A stretch of 64,000 nucleotides of DNA from the NCBI RefSeq assembly GCF_900156605.1, contig NZ_FTOA01000001.1, forward strand, positions 620,001-684,000, in the 5' to 3' direction. The position numbers and the translations under genes are program-made. Under the pieces are notes generated by a model. That model was not told the DNA's origin. It searched no databases and worked only from the letters and a program-made list of their open reading frames with translations. Within the stretch, counting starts at the first letter, position 1. Each line of letters opens with the position of its first letter. This DNA is from Insolitispirillum peregrinum. Its GTDB lineage: Bacteria; Pseudomonadota; Alphaproteobacteria; Rhodospirillales; Rhodospirillaceae. Below are positions 37,916 to 47,210 of this stretch, one piece after another.

Positions 37916-39319
37916 ATGCGCGATATTTCCCGTTCTTCTGCGCTGGCACGTCGTCAGGTTCTGCGGCTGGCGGCGGCGGCACTGGTGGCGGCGGCCTGCG
38001 GCCTGAGCCCGCTGGCTGCCGCAGCCGAGGCCCTGAAGCTGGAAAAGGATGAGCTGAAGTTCGGCTTCATCAAGCTGACTGACATGGCTCCGCTGGCCGT
38101 GGCCTATGAAAAGGGCTATTTCGAAGACGAAGGGCTGTCCGTCACCCTCGAGCCACAGGCCAACTGGAAAGTGCTGCTCGACCGGGTGATTTCCGGTGAA
38201 CTGGACGGGGCGCACATGCTGGCCGGTCAGCCGCTAGGCGCGGCGGTGGGCATCGGGACGCAGGCCGACATCATCACCGCTTTTTCGATGGACCTGAACG
38301 GCAACGGCATCACCGTGTCGAACGAGGTGTGGGAGCTGATGAAGCCGCATCTGCCCAAGGGGCCGGACGGCAAGGTTCTGCACCCGATCAAGGCCGATGC
38401 CCTGAAGCCGGTGATCGAAAAGTTCCGGGCTGAAGGCAAGACCTTCACCATGGGGATGGTGTTCCCGGTCTCGACTCACAACTATGAGCTGCGCTATTGG
38501 CTGGCGGCTGGTGGCATCAACCCCGGCCTGTACTCGCCGACCGATGTGTCGGGCCAGATTCAGGCCGACGCCCTGCTGTCGGTGACGCCGCCGCCGCAGA
38601 TGCCGGCCACGATGGAAGCCGGGACGATCTCGGGCTATTGCGTCGGCGAGCCGTGGAACCAGCAGGCGGTGGTCAAGGGCATCGGCGTGCCGGTGGTGAC
38701 CGACTATGAAATCTGGAAGAACAATCCGGAAAAAGTGTTCGGCGTGACCGCCAAGTGGGCCGAGCAGAACCCGAACACCCATCTGGCGGTGGTCAAGGCC
38801 CTGATCCGGGCGGCGATGTGGCTGGATGCCGACAACAACGCCAACCGCAAGGAAGCGGTCTCGATCCTCGCCAAGTCGCAGTATGTCGGTGCCGATGCGG
38901 CGGTGATCGCCAATTCGATGACCGGCACCTTTGAATACGAAAAAGGCGACAAGCGCGAGGTGCCTGATTTCAACGTGTTCTTCCGCCACTTTGCCAACTA
39001 CCCCTACTATTCCGATGCGGTCTGGTACCTGACCCAGATGCGCCGTTGGGGCCAGATTGCCGACGCCAAACCCGATAGCTGGTATCTGGATGCGGCCAGA
39101 AAGGTCTATCGCCCGGAAATCTTCCTGAAGGCCGCAAAGATGCTGGTGGCCGAGGGTAAGGCCAAGGCCGAAGATTTCCCGATGGACAGCGATGGCTTCC
39201 GCGCCCCGACCTCGGATTTCATCGACGGCAAAACCTATGATGGCCGCAAGCCGAATGCCTACATCGACAGCCTGAACATCGGCCTGAAGGGGTCGCAGAC
39301 CGTTCAGGCGGCGAAATAA
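37916..39319 (+). CDS. nrtA: Nitrate ABC transporter substrate-binding protein
   Basis: 467-residue NrtA/CmpA-family periplasmic protein binding nitrate. A twin-arginine signal is visible (A-R-R-Q-V-L-R at 11-17, followed by an Ala-rich hydrophobic core). Conserved parts include [15 protein letters not shown] and the W[10 protein letters not shown] segment. It is first in an operon with permease and double ATPase, and shares its fold with the regulator NasS at 42866, from which it differs by having an export signal. Confidence 0.94.
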   Translation: MRDISRSSALARRQVLRLAAAALVAAACGLSPLAAAAEALKLEKDELKFGFIKLTDMAPLAVAYEKGYFEDEGLSVTLEPQANWKVLLDRVISGELDGAHMLAGQPLGAAVGIGTQADIITAFSMDLNGNGITVSNEVWELMKPHLPKGPDGKVLHPIKADALKPVIEKFRAEGKTFTMGMVFPVSTHNYELRYWLAAGGINPGLYSPTDVSGQIQADALLSVTPPPQMPATMEAGTISGYCVGEPWNQQAVVKGIGVPVVTDYEIWKNNPEKVFGVTAKWAEQNPNTHLAVVKALIRAAMWLDADNNANRKEAVSILAKSQYVGADAAVIANSMTGTFEYEKGDKREVPDFNVFFRHFANYPYYSDAVWYLTQMRRWGQIADAKPDSWYLDAARKVYRPEIFLKAAKMLVAEGKAKAEDFPMDSDGFRAPTSDFIDGKTYDGRKPNAYIDSLNIGLKGSQTVQAAK

Positions 39320-39345
39320 CAGCCGGTATGCGAGGGAGAGGGATC

Positions 39346-40437
39346 ATGAACAGCGCATCGAAAACCGTTGATACGTCTCAGTCCACCGAACAGGCCGCAC
39401 GCGAGCAGCGCAAGGCGCGCAGGGCGGCAACGCTGAACCGGGTGGGGAAAGGGCTGTCGATGGTCGGCCTTGGGTGGATCGAGCCGATCCTGAAAATTGC
39501 CGCCGGAGACAACCCGCAGGAGCAGGTGAAAAGCCTGTGGCAACAGCTAGGCATTCCGCTGGCAGCCATTGGCCTGTTCCTGATGCTGTGGAGCATGACC
39601 GCACCGCTGGTCAACACCAGCCTGGGAACCATTCCCGGCCCGTCGGCGATGTGGGAACAGGTGACGGTTCTCTATGCCGACCATCAGGCGCAGCGGGCGA
39701 AGGAAACCGCCTTTGATCTGCGGCAGGCCGAGAAAAAGGCCGACGCCGTCAGCAAGGGCGAAGAGTACAAAACGCACCAGTATACCGGCAAGCCGACCTA
39801 TCTCGACCAGATTGCCACCAGCCTGAAAACGGTGTTCATGGGCTTTGTGCTGGCCAGTGTGGTTGCCATTCCGCTGGGGGTGTTCTGTGGTCTGTCGCCG
39901 ACGGTCAATGCGGCGCTGAACCCGCTGATCCAGATTTTCAAGCCGGTCTCTCCGCTGGCCTGGCTGCCGATTGTGACCATGGTGGTCAGTGCGCTGTATG
40001 TGTCGGCTGATCCGATGTTCGAGAAGTCCTTTGTGACCTCGGCTGTCACCGTCACCCTCTGTTCGTTGTGGCCGACGCTGATCAACACCGCTGTCGGGGT
40101 GGCCTCGATCGACAAGGACCTGATGAACGTTGGCCGGGTCCTGCAACTGAAATGGTCGACCAAGATCACCAAACTGGTTCTGCCGTCCTCGCTACCCTAC
40201 ATCTTTACCGGCCTGCGCCTGTCGCTGGGGGTGGGCTGGATGGTGCTGATTGCCGCTGAAATGCTGGCGCAGAACCCGGGGCTGGGGAAATTTGTCTGGG
40301 ACGAGTTCCAGAACGGCTCTTCGGCCTCGCTGGCGCGGATCATGGTGGCAGTGTTCACCATTGGCATCATCGGCTTCCTGCTCGACCGGGTGATGTACGC
40401 CCTGCAAAGCACCTTTACCCGCTCGGCGACCCGCTAA
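39346..40437 (+). CDS. nrtB: Nitrate ABC transporter permease
   Basis: 363-residue inner-membrane permease. Hydrophobic segments begin near residue 65 (G-I-P-L-A-A-I-G-L-F-L-M-L-W), with five more across 155-355. The EAA-type coupling loop is seen around A-E-M-L-A-Q-N-P-G-L-G-K-F-V-W-D. A long cytoplasmic N-terminus and an extra charged stretch (A-Q-R-A-K-E-T-A-F-D-L-R-Q-A-E-K-K) separate TM1 and TM2, usual in NrtB. ATG at 39346 follows GGAGAGGGATC, 26 bases after nrtA. Confidence 0.93.
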   Translation: MNSASKTVDTSQSTEQAAREQRKARRAATLNRVGKGLSMVGLGWIEPILKIAAGDNPQEQVKSLWQQLGIPLAAIGLFLMLWSMTAPLVNTSLGTIPGPSAMWEQVTVLYADHQAQRAKETAFDLRQAEKKADAVSKGEEYKTHQYTGKPTYLDQIATSLKTVFMGFVLASVVAIPLGVFCGLSPTVNAALNPLIQIFKPVSPLAWLPIVTMVVSALYVSADPMFEKSFVTSAVTVTLCSLWPTLINTAVGVASIDKDLMNVGRVLQLKWSTKITKLVLPSSLPYIFTGLRLSLGVGWMVLIAAEMLAQNPGLGKFVWDEFQNGSSASLARIMVAVFTIGIIGFLLDRVMYALQSTFTRSATR

Positions 40438-40464
40438 CAAGTGTATTTGACCGGAGGCTGTTCC

Positions 40465-42147
40465 ATGTCGTTTCTCGAGCTTCAGAATGTTTCCAAGTCC
40501 TATGGCCGCGGGTCGGCGCGCAGCGATGTGCTGAGCGGGATTTCCCTGTCAATCGAACAGGGCGAGTTCGTGGCCATTGTCGGTTTTTCCGGCTCGGGCA
40601 AAACGACGCTGATGTCGTTGATTGCCGGGCTGATCATGCCGGATACCGGGACGATCACCGTCAACGGCCAGCCGGTCAAGGGGCCGGGACCAGATCGCGG
40701 GCTGGTGTTCCAGAGCTATTCCCTGATGCCGTGGCTGACGGTGCGCGGCAATATTGCGCTGGCGGTCGATGCGGTGTTCCCGTCGTGGAGCAAGCCGCAG
40801 CGGGCCGCACATGTTGACAAGTACATTGCGATGGTCAGCCTGTCGCACGCCGCCGAACGCTATCCTGCCGAGCTGTCGGGCGGGATGCGCCAGCGCGTAT
40901 CGGTGGCGCGGGCTCTGGCGATGAGCCCCGATATCCTGTTGCTGGATGAACCGCTGTCGGCGCTGGATGCGCTGACCCGCTCGAAATTGCAGGACGAGAT
41001 CGAGGATATCTGGCGGACGGAAAAAAAGACGGTGATCCTGATCACCAACGATGTGGACGAGGCCATTTTGCTGGCCGACCGCATTATCCCGCTCAATCCG
41101 GGGCCAAAGGCTACGCTGGGGCCGTCGTTCCCGGTCAAGCTCGACCGTCCGCGCGACCGGACCGCGATGAACAGCGATGATGATTTCAAGGCGCTGCGGC
41201 GCGATGTGACCTCGTACCTGCTGCAAGCCGGGGCGCAGGCCGCCCGCACAGACAGCAGCGGCCTGCAACTGCCCGACCTGTCGCCGATCCTGCCGTCTGA
41301 ACAAGGGGTTGCCGGGGTGCCCAGGGCGACCAAACCCAGCCAGGTGCTGGACGGCTTTGTCGAATTTACGCGGGTGAAAAAGATTTATGCCACCCCCAAG
41401 GGACCGTTGACGGTGGTCGATGGTTTCGACCTGAAGATGAAGCGCGGCGAGTTCATTTCGCTGATTGGTCATTCCGGCTGCGGCAAATCGACTGTGCTGT
41501 CGATGGTGGCCGGGCTGTCGGATATTTCCTCGGGCGGGATCATTCTCGATGGCAAGGAAGTGATCGACGCCGGGCCGGATCGGGCGGTGGTGTTCCAGTC
41601 GCCCAGCCTGTTCCCGTGGCTGTCGGCGCTGGAAAACGTCATGCTGGGGGTGGAGCGGGTGTTCCCCCACGGGTCGGCCCGCGAGCGCGAAGACATTTCC
41701 CGCTATTACCTGTCGCGGGTTGGTCTGGAAGACGCGATGGACAAAAAGGCCGCCGACATGTCGAACGGCATGCGGCAGCGGGTCGGCATTGCCCGTGCCT
41801 TTGCCCTGAAGCCCAAGCTGCTGTTGCTGGATGAACCGTTCGGTATGCTGGACTCGCTGACCCGCTGGGAATTGCAGGACGTGCTGATGGATGTCTGGTC
41901 GAAAACGCAGGTGACGGCCATTTGCGTCACCCACGATGTTGACGAAGCCATCTTGCTGGCCGACCGGGTGGTGATGATGACCAACGGCCCGCATGCCCGG
42001 ATCGGCAAGATCATGGATGTCAGGCTGCCCCGACCCCGGACGCGCAAGGGGCTGTTGGAGCACGACAGCTATTACAGCTATCGCGAAGAGCTGCTGTCGT
42101 TCCTCGAAGAGTACGAAAAGGGCGGAAAGCACCACAAGGTTGCCTGA
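40465..42147 (+). CDS. Nitrate ABC transporter ATPase with two nucleotide-binding domains
   Basis: 560 residues carrying two complete ATPase domains. Domain 1: Walker A G40-F-S-G-S-G-K-T-T, signature L-S-G-G-M-R-Q-R-V, Walker B I-L-L-L-D-E-P. Domain 2 (from about residue 295): Walker [10 protein letters not shown], degenerate signature M-S-N-G-M-R-Q-R-V, Walker B L-L-L-L-D-E-P-F. It therefore joins NrtC- and NrtD-like subunits in one chain, without the NrtA-like domain of cyanobacterial NrtC. GGAGG precedes the ATG. Last gene of the transporter set. Confidence 0.92.
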   Translation: MSFLELQNVSKSYGRGSARSDVLSGISLSIEQGEFVAIVGFSGSGKTTLMSLIAGLIMPDTGTITVNGQPVKGPGPDRGLVFQSYSLMPWLTVRGNIALAVDAVFPSWSKPQRAAHVDKYIAMVSLSHAAERYPAELSGGMRQRVSVARALAMSPDILLLDEPLSALDALTRSKLQDEIEDIWRTEKKTVILITNDVDEAILLADRIIPLNPGPKATLGPSFPVKLDRPRDRTAMNSDDDFKALRRDVTSYLLQAGAQAARTDSSGLQLPDLSPILPSEQGVAGVPRATKPSQVLDGFVEFTRVKKIYATPKGPLTVVDGFDLKMKRGEFISLIGHSGCGKSTVLSMVAGLSDISSGGIILDGKEVIDAGPDRAVVFQSPSLFPWLSALENVMLGVERVFPHGSAREREDISRYYLSRVGLEDAMDKKAADMSNGMRQRVGIARAFALKPKLLLLDEPFGMLDSLTRWELQDVLMDVWSKTQVTAICVTHDVDEAILLADRVVMMTNGPHARIGKIMDVRLPRPRTRKGLLEHDSYYSYREELLSFLEEYEKGGKHHKVA

Positions 42148-42218
42148 GGGGTGCTCTGTGGACGATGGCCGGGTGGTCTTTCTGTTCGGGCTTGGGTACA
42201 GTACTGAAATTACAGGGA

Positions 42219-42242
42219 GGACAGGCCCTTTCTCTCCTGTCC
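42219..42242. other. Hairpin between transporter genes and nasT
   Basis: GGACAGG (42219-42225) and CCTGTCC (42236-42242) form a perfect seven-base stem. There is no T run, so it is a weak terminator at best; it may cause partial termination before nasT. Confidence 0.4.
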
Positions 42243-42264
42243 CAAGCCATGGCTGATCGGAATA

Positions 42265-42849
42265 ATGGATCAAAATCTCTCTATTCTGGTGATTGATGAA
42301 GACCCGGACCGCGCCGCCATCGTCGAGCGGGGGCTGGTTGAGTCCGGCTATACCCGGGTGGCCAAAATCGGCACCACCCTTAATCTGGTCAGCCGCATTC
42401 AGGCGTTGGCCCCTGACGTGATCATCATTGATCTGGAAAACCCCGACCGTGATACGCTGGAACAGATGTTTCAGGTGTCCCGCGCCATTCAGCGGCCGAT
42501 TGCGATGTTTGTCGGCCAGAGTGACGGTGACATGATCAGGGCCTCGGTTGAGGCCGGGGTCAGTGCCTATGTGGTTGACGGCTTGCGGTCGGAACGGATC
42601 AAGCCGATTGTCGAAATGGCAATCAGCCGCTTTGAGGCCTTTGACGCCCTGCGGCGCGAGCGGGATGAAGCTCAGGCCAAGCTCGCTGACCGCAAGACCA
42701 TTGAAAAGGCAAAAGGCCTGCTGATGAAGACCAAGGGACTGGACGAAGAGCAAGCCTATGCCGCCCTGCGGCGAACCGCGATGCAGCAAAACCGGCGACT
42801 GGTCGATATTGCGCACAGTGTGATTATCGCATTCCAGATGGATATCTGA
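42265..42849 (+). CDS. nasT: ANTAR-domain antiterminator NasT
   Basis: 194 residues: receiver-like domain (acidic D11, D13 and D56 in I-I-I-D-L-E-N-P-D) followed by an ANTAR RNA-binding domain (about 133-190; K-T-I-E-K-A-K-G-L-L-M-K and A-Y-A-A-L-R-R-T-A-M-Q-Q-N-R-R-L-V-D-I-A). NasT binds leader RNA and lets RNA polymerase pass the terminator when nitrate or nitrite is present. Two leaders with matching hairpins lie in this window, at 37254-37377 and 37764-37872. nasS follows after 16 bases. Confidence 0.94.
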   Translation: MDQNLSILVIDEDPDRAAIVERGLVESGYTRVAKIGTTLNLVSRIQALAPDVIIIDLENPDRDTLEQMFQVSRAIQRPIAMFVGQSDGDMIRASVEAGVSAYVVDGLRSERIKPIVEMAISRFEAFDALRRERDEAQAKLADRKTIEKAKGLLMKTKGLDEEQAYAALRRTAMQQNRRLVDIAHSVIIAFQMDI

Positions 42850-42865
42850 GGAAAGGTTGATCCCG

Positions 42866-44089
42866 ATGACCTCCGCCGCTTTGACCCCCGTCCGGTGTGG
42901 CTTTGTTCCCCTGATTGACTGCGCCCTGCCGGTGATTGCGCACGAGCAGGGCTTTGCCGAGCAGCAGGGGCTGGCGCTGGAGCTGGTCCGTGAAGCCTCG
43001 TGGGCGGCCATCCGTGACAAGGTGGCCTTTGGCGTGCTGGATGCGGCGCATTTGCTGGCCGGTATTCCGCTGGCCTGTGCGGTCGGGGCGGCGCGAGCGC
43101 CGCAGGTCGGAATGCTGGCCCTGATGGCGTTAGGGCGGGGCGGCAACAGCATTACGGTGTCCAGCGCGTTGTACCAGCGGATGGTCGAAGCCGATCCGGT
43201 CGCCATGGCTGGTCCACGGGCGCAATCGGCGCAGGCGCTGCGCAAGGTGATCGACGCCGACCGGGCGGCAGGGCATCCGCCGCTGTCGTTTGCGACGGTG
43301 TTTCCGGTCTCCAGCCATAATTTCGAGCTGCGCTACTGGCTGGCATCGGCAGGGATTGACCCTGACCTTGACCTGAATCTAGGCATCATTGCACCGCCCC
43401 GGATGGTGGAAAGTCTGGCGTTGGGTCATATCGACGGCTATTGCGTCGGGGAACCGTGGGGGCAACGGGCGGTTGCCAAGGGGGTCGGGGCCATCATTGC
43501 CACCAAAAGCGACCTGTTTCCGGCGGCCCCGGAAAAGGTGCTGGGGGTGCGCACGGCATGGGCCGAGCAACAGGGCGACGTCGCCGAAAAGCTGATCCGT
43601 GCCTTTGTCCTGGCAGCGCAATGGGCCGATGATCCTGACAACCGGGAAACTCTGGCGGCATTGCTGGCGCGCGAGGACTATCTGGGGCAATCGGATGCGG
43701 CCATTCTGGCGTCCTTGCGCGGCGAGGTCATTTTACGGGCTGGCGAACCTGCGACGGTGCTTCCCGGCCCACACGTCTTTTATCACTGGCAGGCGACGTT
43801 TCCCTGGCTGTCGCACGGGCACTGGCTGATGGCCCAGATGCAGCGATGGGGTTTGTGGAGCGGTGATCTGGCCGAGCGGGCACGGATCGTGTCGTCGGTC
43901 TATCGACCGGACCTCTATCGGCGGGCTGTGGCTCCGTTGGGCATTCCGCTGCCGGTGGAGGACATGCGGGTGGAGGGCGGTCATTTACAACCATTCCAGA
44001 GTCCTGCCGAGGGTGGCGGAATGATTGATCTCGGCCCGGATACCTTCATGGATGGTCGTCTGTTCGACCCGGCCCGTTCCCCCGTCTGA
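42866..44089 (+). CDS. nasS: Nitrate sensor NasS
   Basis: 407 residues homologous to NrtA but without a signal peptide, as expected for the cytosolic sensor that sequesters NasT until nitrate or nitrite binds. Shared motifs include P-V-S-S-H-N-F-E-L-R-Y-W-L-A and [13 protein letters not shown]. The ATG at 42866 has GAGGAAAGG upstream. Gene order nasT-nasS is the reverse of the commoner nasS-nasT. Confidence 0.93.
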   Translation: MTSAALTPVRCGFVPLIDCALPVIAHEQGFAEQQGLALELVREASWAAIRDKVAFGVLDAAHLLAGIPLACAVGAARAPQVGMLALMALGRGGNSITVSSALYQRMVEADPVAMAGPRAQSAQALRKVIDADRAAGHPPLSFATVFPVSSHNFELRYWLASAGIDPDLDLNLGIIAPPRMVESLALGHIDGYCVGEPWGQRAVAKGVGAIIATKSDLFPAAPEKVLGVRTAWAEQQGDVAEKLIRAFVLAAQWADDPDNRETLAALLAREDYLGQSDAAILASLRGEVILRAGEPATVLPGPHVFYHWQATFPWLSHGHWLMAQMQRWGLWSGDLAERARIVSSVYRPDLYRRAVAPLGIPLPVEDMRVEGGHLQPFQSPAEGGGMIDLGPDTFMDGRLFDPARSPV

Positions 44090-44321
44090 TCCTGCCCTAT
44101 CCGGTGGGGTGAGGGCTGGCGGACCCTGCCATGCGTTTTCTGCGCCCACCCATGCGCCGGGCGCAGTTGCGGCAGGCGCGGGGGGCCTATGCGCAATTTC
44201 TGCGTTCCTTTCCCGACCATTTCAGGTCAAATGTCAGGGCTTGCAAAAGCTGCAGGACGGGCGGACCATTTCCCTACCTGATGGGGTGGGTTGCGTCGGT
44301 GGCTCCAGGGCGGGAGAAGTT

Positions 44322-45443
44322 ATGGAACTGGCACGCTGCGACTTTCTGAATTTGGCGTCGGCACGGAGCGTCTTTTGCGAGGATTACGCAGAAGCCCGAC
44401 GGGCGTTTCTGGCTGCTGCTGACGGGGCCGGGCTGACGGTTGACAGTCGGGCGCATCCCAAACGCGGACCGCATGGCGAGGCGCTGGCGTGCGATGTGGT
44501 GTGGATTGGCCCTCGTGCAGCCCGGCGGGTGCTGGTGCTGATGGCCGGGACCCATGGCGTCGAAGGCTTTTGCGGCTCGGCCATTCTGACCGACTGGGTG
44601 ATGGGCGGTGGTGCCGACCGTCTGCCCGACGGGGTGGCGGTGCTGTTGATCCATGCGATCAATCCGCACGGCTTTGCCTGGCTGCGCCGCGTCACCGAGG
44701 ACGGGGTGGACCTGAACCGCAACTTCATCGATTTTTCCGAACCCTTGCCCGCCGATGAAGGCTATGGCGATCTGGCCGAGGCATTGATTGCCGAAGCCCA
44801 GACCAGCCCCGACTGGCAGGCCTTGCAACAGTATCAGCTTCAGCGCGGGCGGATGGGGCTGGAAAATGCCATCACCTCGGGACAGTATTCTCATCCCGAC
44901 GGCCTGTTTTATGGTGGCAAGGCTCCCACCTGGTCGCGGCGGACGCTGGAATCCGTCAGTGCCGACTATGGGCTGGCCGATCGGTCCGGGCTGTGCGTGA
45001 TTGATTTGCACACCGGCCTTGGTCCCTATGGTTATGGGGAACTTATTTGTGACCATCCCCCCGCCAGCAAGCCGGTCAGCTATGCCCGCCAGTGGTTCGG
45101 CGACAGTGTGACCGAGCCGCTGTGCGGCACCTCGACCTCTGGCCCCAAGCGCGGCCTGACCGATTATTTCTGGCATCAACTGGTCGAAGATCGCGGCTGT
45201 ATGCTGACGCTGGAGTTTGGCACCTATCCGTTTGACGAAATCCTGACCGCCCTGTGCGCTGACCACTGGCTGCATGCACAAGGCGGGATCGACTGGTCGG
45301 CCCCGCACGCGCGCGCGATCAAGACCCGCCTGCGCCATGCGTTCTATCCGGCGCAGGCCGACTGGCAGGAAATGGTGCTGTTCCGGGGGCGGCAAGTGGT
45401 CCGCCACGCGCTGGCCGGTCTGGCCTCGCTGGTGTCGTGGTAA
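44322..45443 (+). CDS. M14-like DUF2817 family peptidase
   Basis: 373 residues. Carboxypeptidase-like zinc site: the motif G-T-H-G-V-E-G-F-C-G-S supplies H and E, and the third ligand is probably in I-D-L-H-T-G-L-G-P-Y-G. L-E-F-G-T-Y-P corresponds to the catalytic Glu region. Start at 44322 after GGGAGAAG; the open frame extends upstream without homology. No signal peptide, so it is probably cytosolic. Substrate unknown; the 230 bases before it hold no gene. Confidence 0.85.
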   Translation: MELARCDFLNLASARSVFCEDYAEARRAFLAAADGAGLTVDSRAHPKRGPHGEALACDVVWIGPRAARRVLVLMAGTHGVEGFCGSAILTDWVMGGGADRLPDGVAVLLIHAINPHGFAWLRRVTEDGVDLNRNFIDFSEPLPADEGYGDLAEALIAEAQTSPDWQALQQYQLQRGRMGLENAITSGQYSHPDGLFYGGKAPTWSRRTLESVSADYGLADRSGLCVIDLHTGLGPYGYGELICDHPPASKPVSYARQWFGDSVTEPLCGTSTSGPKRGLTDYFWHQLVEDRGCMLTLEFGTYPFDEILTALCADHWLHAQGGIDWSAPHARAIKTRLRHAFYPAQADWQEMVLFRGRQVVRHALAGLASLVSW

Positions 45444-45457
45444 CAGGGAAGGATCGG

Positions 45458-45703
45458 ATGATGAGTGACAGGCAGCCTCAAAGCGTCTTTCAGGCCTATG
45501 AACGGGCCGGGTTTGGCGCTGAAAGTGGTCTGGCGGCGTTGCACCGGGCCTCGACCGGCTGGCAGGAGGTGCCGTTTGCGCCGTCCCTGCGCCTGCCGGG
45601 GATGGCGCACGACGAGGCAGCCGCAGCGGCTCTGATCCGTCGGCGTCCGGCCGGGCGTCTGCGGCGGGCGCTGGGCTGGTTGCTGCGGCGAGCGCGGCGA
45701 TAG
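45458..45703 (+). CDS. Small basic hypothetical protein
   Basis: 81 residues, N-terminal Q-S-V-F-Q-A-Y-E-R-A-G-F-G-A-E-S, C-terminal strongly basic (R-R-R-P-A-G-R-L-R-R-A-L-G-W-L-L-R-R-A-R-R). It starts 14 bases after the DUF2817 stop with a GGAAGG site, so it is co-transcribed with it. Two adjacent ATG codons make the start ambiguous by one residue. Function unknown. Confidence 0.55.
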   Translation: MMSDRQPQSVFQAYERAGFGAESGLAALHRASTGWQEVPFAPSLRLPGMAHDEAAAAALIRRRPAGRLRRALGWLLRRARR

Positions 45704-45741
45704 GGCAATGAGGAAGCCGTGGGGGCAGCTTCCTCATTGCC
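45704..45741. terminator. Long perfect hairpin between converging genes
   Basis: GGCAATGAGGAAGC (45704-45717) and its complement (45728-45741) form a 14-base stem around a 10-base loop. The T run is poor, but the placement between the small protein gene and the converging orphan suggests bidirectional termination. Confidence 0.65.
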
Positions 45742-45777
45742 TTGAATGCGAAAGACACAGGGTTTTCTGACGGATTG

Positions 45778-46803
45778 TCAAAGCTTTGGTTTTATCGGGT
45801 ATACAAGTTTCTTGTCGCTGTTGAGGGCAATCGGTGAGTTGTATTCTTTCGGGTCGTTCTTTTTCCAGTCGAGTAGGAAAATACCTTCCTGCATGGCCCA
45901 ATAAAAATGCGTGAGTGTCCCCTTGTTATTGATAATAACAGATTCCATGTAGCTTTTCATATTATCAATAATTATTTTTAATTCTGATAGAGATCCATGA
46001 TCGCATTTTGCAAAAATTTCTGAATTGATGATTCTTTCCATCATGCATACAGAATTTGTGACGCAGTTGAATATTTTTATGTTATCCATACCATACCATG
46101 CATACATGGGTTTTTGGTTTATTTCTGTAATAATATTGCTTCTCAGCTCCATTACCTTCTGGTGGGCTATCTGATATTGTCCTTCTGAAATCCGGACACT
46201 GATGACGCGGCGTGTCGGGTCAGAAAACATCAGCGCATCATCCCACCATTTACCAGGTAACGTTCCCTTGGCTTTGAGATGGGTGCTTTTGGTAAAGCTG
46301 CCCAAAAGATTTTCGGGATTGAAACCTGCGACGACCCTTTCAATTGAGGCGGGATCAAGAGTCCGTCGTTCGTTCTGTCCTCCGGGGTCGGAAACGATAA
46401 CTTTTTGCCTTGATACAAACATGGAAAAATGACCTGCATAGCAGGCGGCAATCGATTGCACCAAGGCACGCACTGATAGCCGACGGAGGAACGTTACCCC
46501 TTGCCCAAGGCTTTTCGCGTAATCCAGTACGTTCATGTAGCCGGATTTTCCGGATTTGTGGTAATCCCTTAGAAAATTCTTGATGAGAAGATCATTTGCA
46601 ATCCAGTTGGACATGAACATTGATCTTGGTGACAATAGATTTATGCCAATTTTCTGGCTTTGAACTGCGATGAATCCTATTTCGTATATATATTCTATTT
46701 TTTCTCTGTCATTGCTGTATGGGCTTGCGCCTAGCTGCCTTGCCAGCATCTGTAGCCGCGTTGCGGCGGTGTGATTTGTGGTCTGCTGTGGTGTTATACC
46801 CAT
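45778..46803 (-). CDS. Orphan protein of unknown function (341 aa), AT-rich
   Basis: I do not recognise this protein. 341 residues, mixed alpha/beta by eye, with no signal peptide or membrane segment. Distinct features are W-I-A-N-D-L-L-I-K-N-F-L-R-D-Y-H-K near residue 68, P-G-K-W-W-D-D-A-L-M-F in the middle, and an Ile/Asn/Lys-rich C-terminal third. Codon use (AAT, ATA, TTT, AGA) and AT content differ strongly from the nas and nif genes on either side, pointing to acquisition by transfer. ATG at 46803 without a strong ribosome-binding site. No mobile gene or repeat borders it. Confidence 0.65.
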   Translation of the reverse strand: MGITPQQTTNHTAATRLQMLARQLGASPYSNDREKIEYIYEIGFIAVQSQKIGINLLSPRSMFMSNWIANDLLIKNFLRDYHKSGKSGYMNVLDYAKSLGQGVTFLRRLSVRALVQSIAACYAGHFSMFVSRQKVIVSDPGGQNERRTLDPASIERVVAGFNPENLLGSFTKSTHLKAKGTLPGKWWDDALMFSDPTRRVISVRISEGQYQIAHQKVMELRSNIITEINQKPMYAWYGMDNIKIFNCVTNSVCMMERIINSEIFAKCDHGSLSELKIIIDNMKSYMESVIINNKGTLTHFYWAMQEGIFLLDWKKNDPKEYNSPIALNSDKKLVYPIKPKL

Positions 46804-47032
46804 TTCTTATCCTGTCACTCAAGAGATCGGTGCCTGAGATTTTTGTTGTATAAGAAAATGCGTCGCTGCAGATGACTTCACCTGCCCGGGATTTCCTCTT
46901 GGCATCCATAGAATGTATTTATTTTTCTGTTAATCCTTAGGTTTTATCTCCGAGGTGGCTGCCTGGACACAGGCCGCGCAGAGTCCTTGGTGAAACCTGA
47001 TCGGATGAAAGGGGTAAACAGTCGGATCGCTG

Positions 47033-47048
47033 TGTCAGATTTCCAACA
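47033..47048 (+). promoter_or_regulatory. NifA upstream activator site, distal
   Basis: TGTCAGATTTCCAACA fits TGT-N10-ACA exactly. It lies 108 bases upstream of the -24 element of the nifB promoter. Confidence 0.75.
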
Positions 47049-47084
47049 TTGTGTCCTGTTGTTCGGTGGTGTTGTGTTGCCCTG

Positions 47085-47100
47085 TGTCGTGTGTCGGACA
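47085..47100 (+). promoter_or_regulatory. NifA upstream activator site, proximal
   Basis: TGTCGTGTGTCGGACA fits TGT-N10-ACA exactly. It is 56 bases upstream of the -24 element and 52 bases (five helical turns) from the distal site, so both can face the same side of the DNA. Confidence 0.75.
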
Positions 47101-47155
47101 CGGATTTTTTACGTCGAAAAAACATAACTATCTGAAAATAATGACTTTATGAAAC

Positions 47156-47171
47156 TGGCATCATCCTTGCT
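47156..47171 (+). promoter_or_regulatory. Sigma-54 promoter of the nifB operon
   Basis: TGGCATCATCCTTGCT has GG (47157-47158) and GC (47169-47170) with the 10-base gap of -24/-12 promoters. The predicted transcript starts near 47182. The in-frame ATG at 47172 lies before that point and cannot be the nifB start. Confidence 0.85.
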
Positions 47172-47210
47172 ATGACACCGGCAACGAACGTCATCGCAAG
47201 GAGACCAGCC

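Noticed and set aside
40549-43245. A very long open frame antisense to the double ATPase, nasT and nasS
   Set aside because: It mirrors three well-identified genes, has low-complexity His/Gln/Arg-rich translation and no ribosome-binding site; long antisense frames are common in high-GC DNA.
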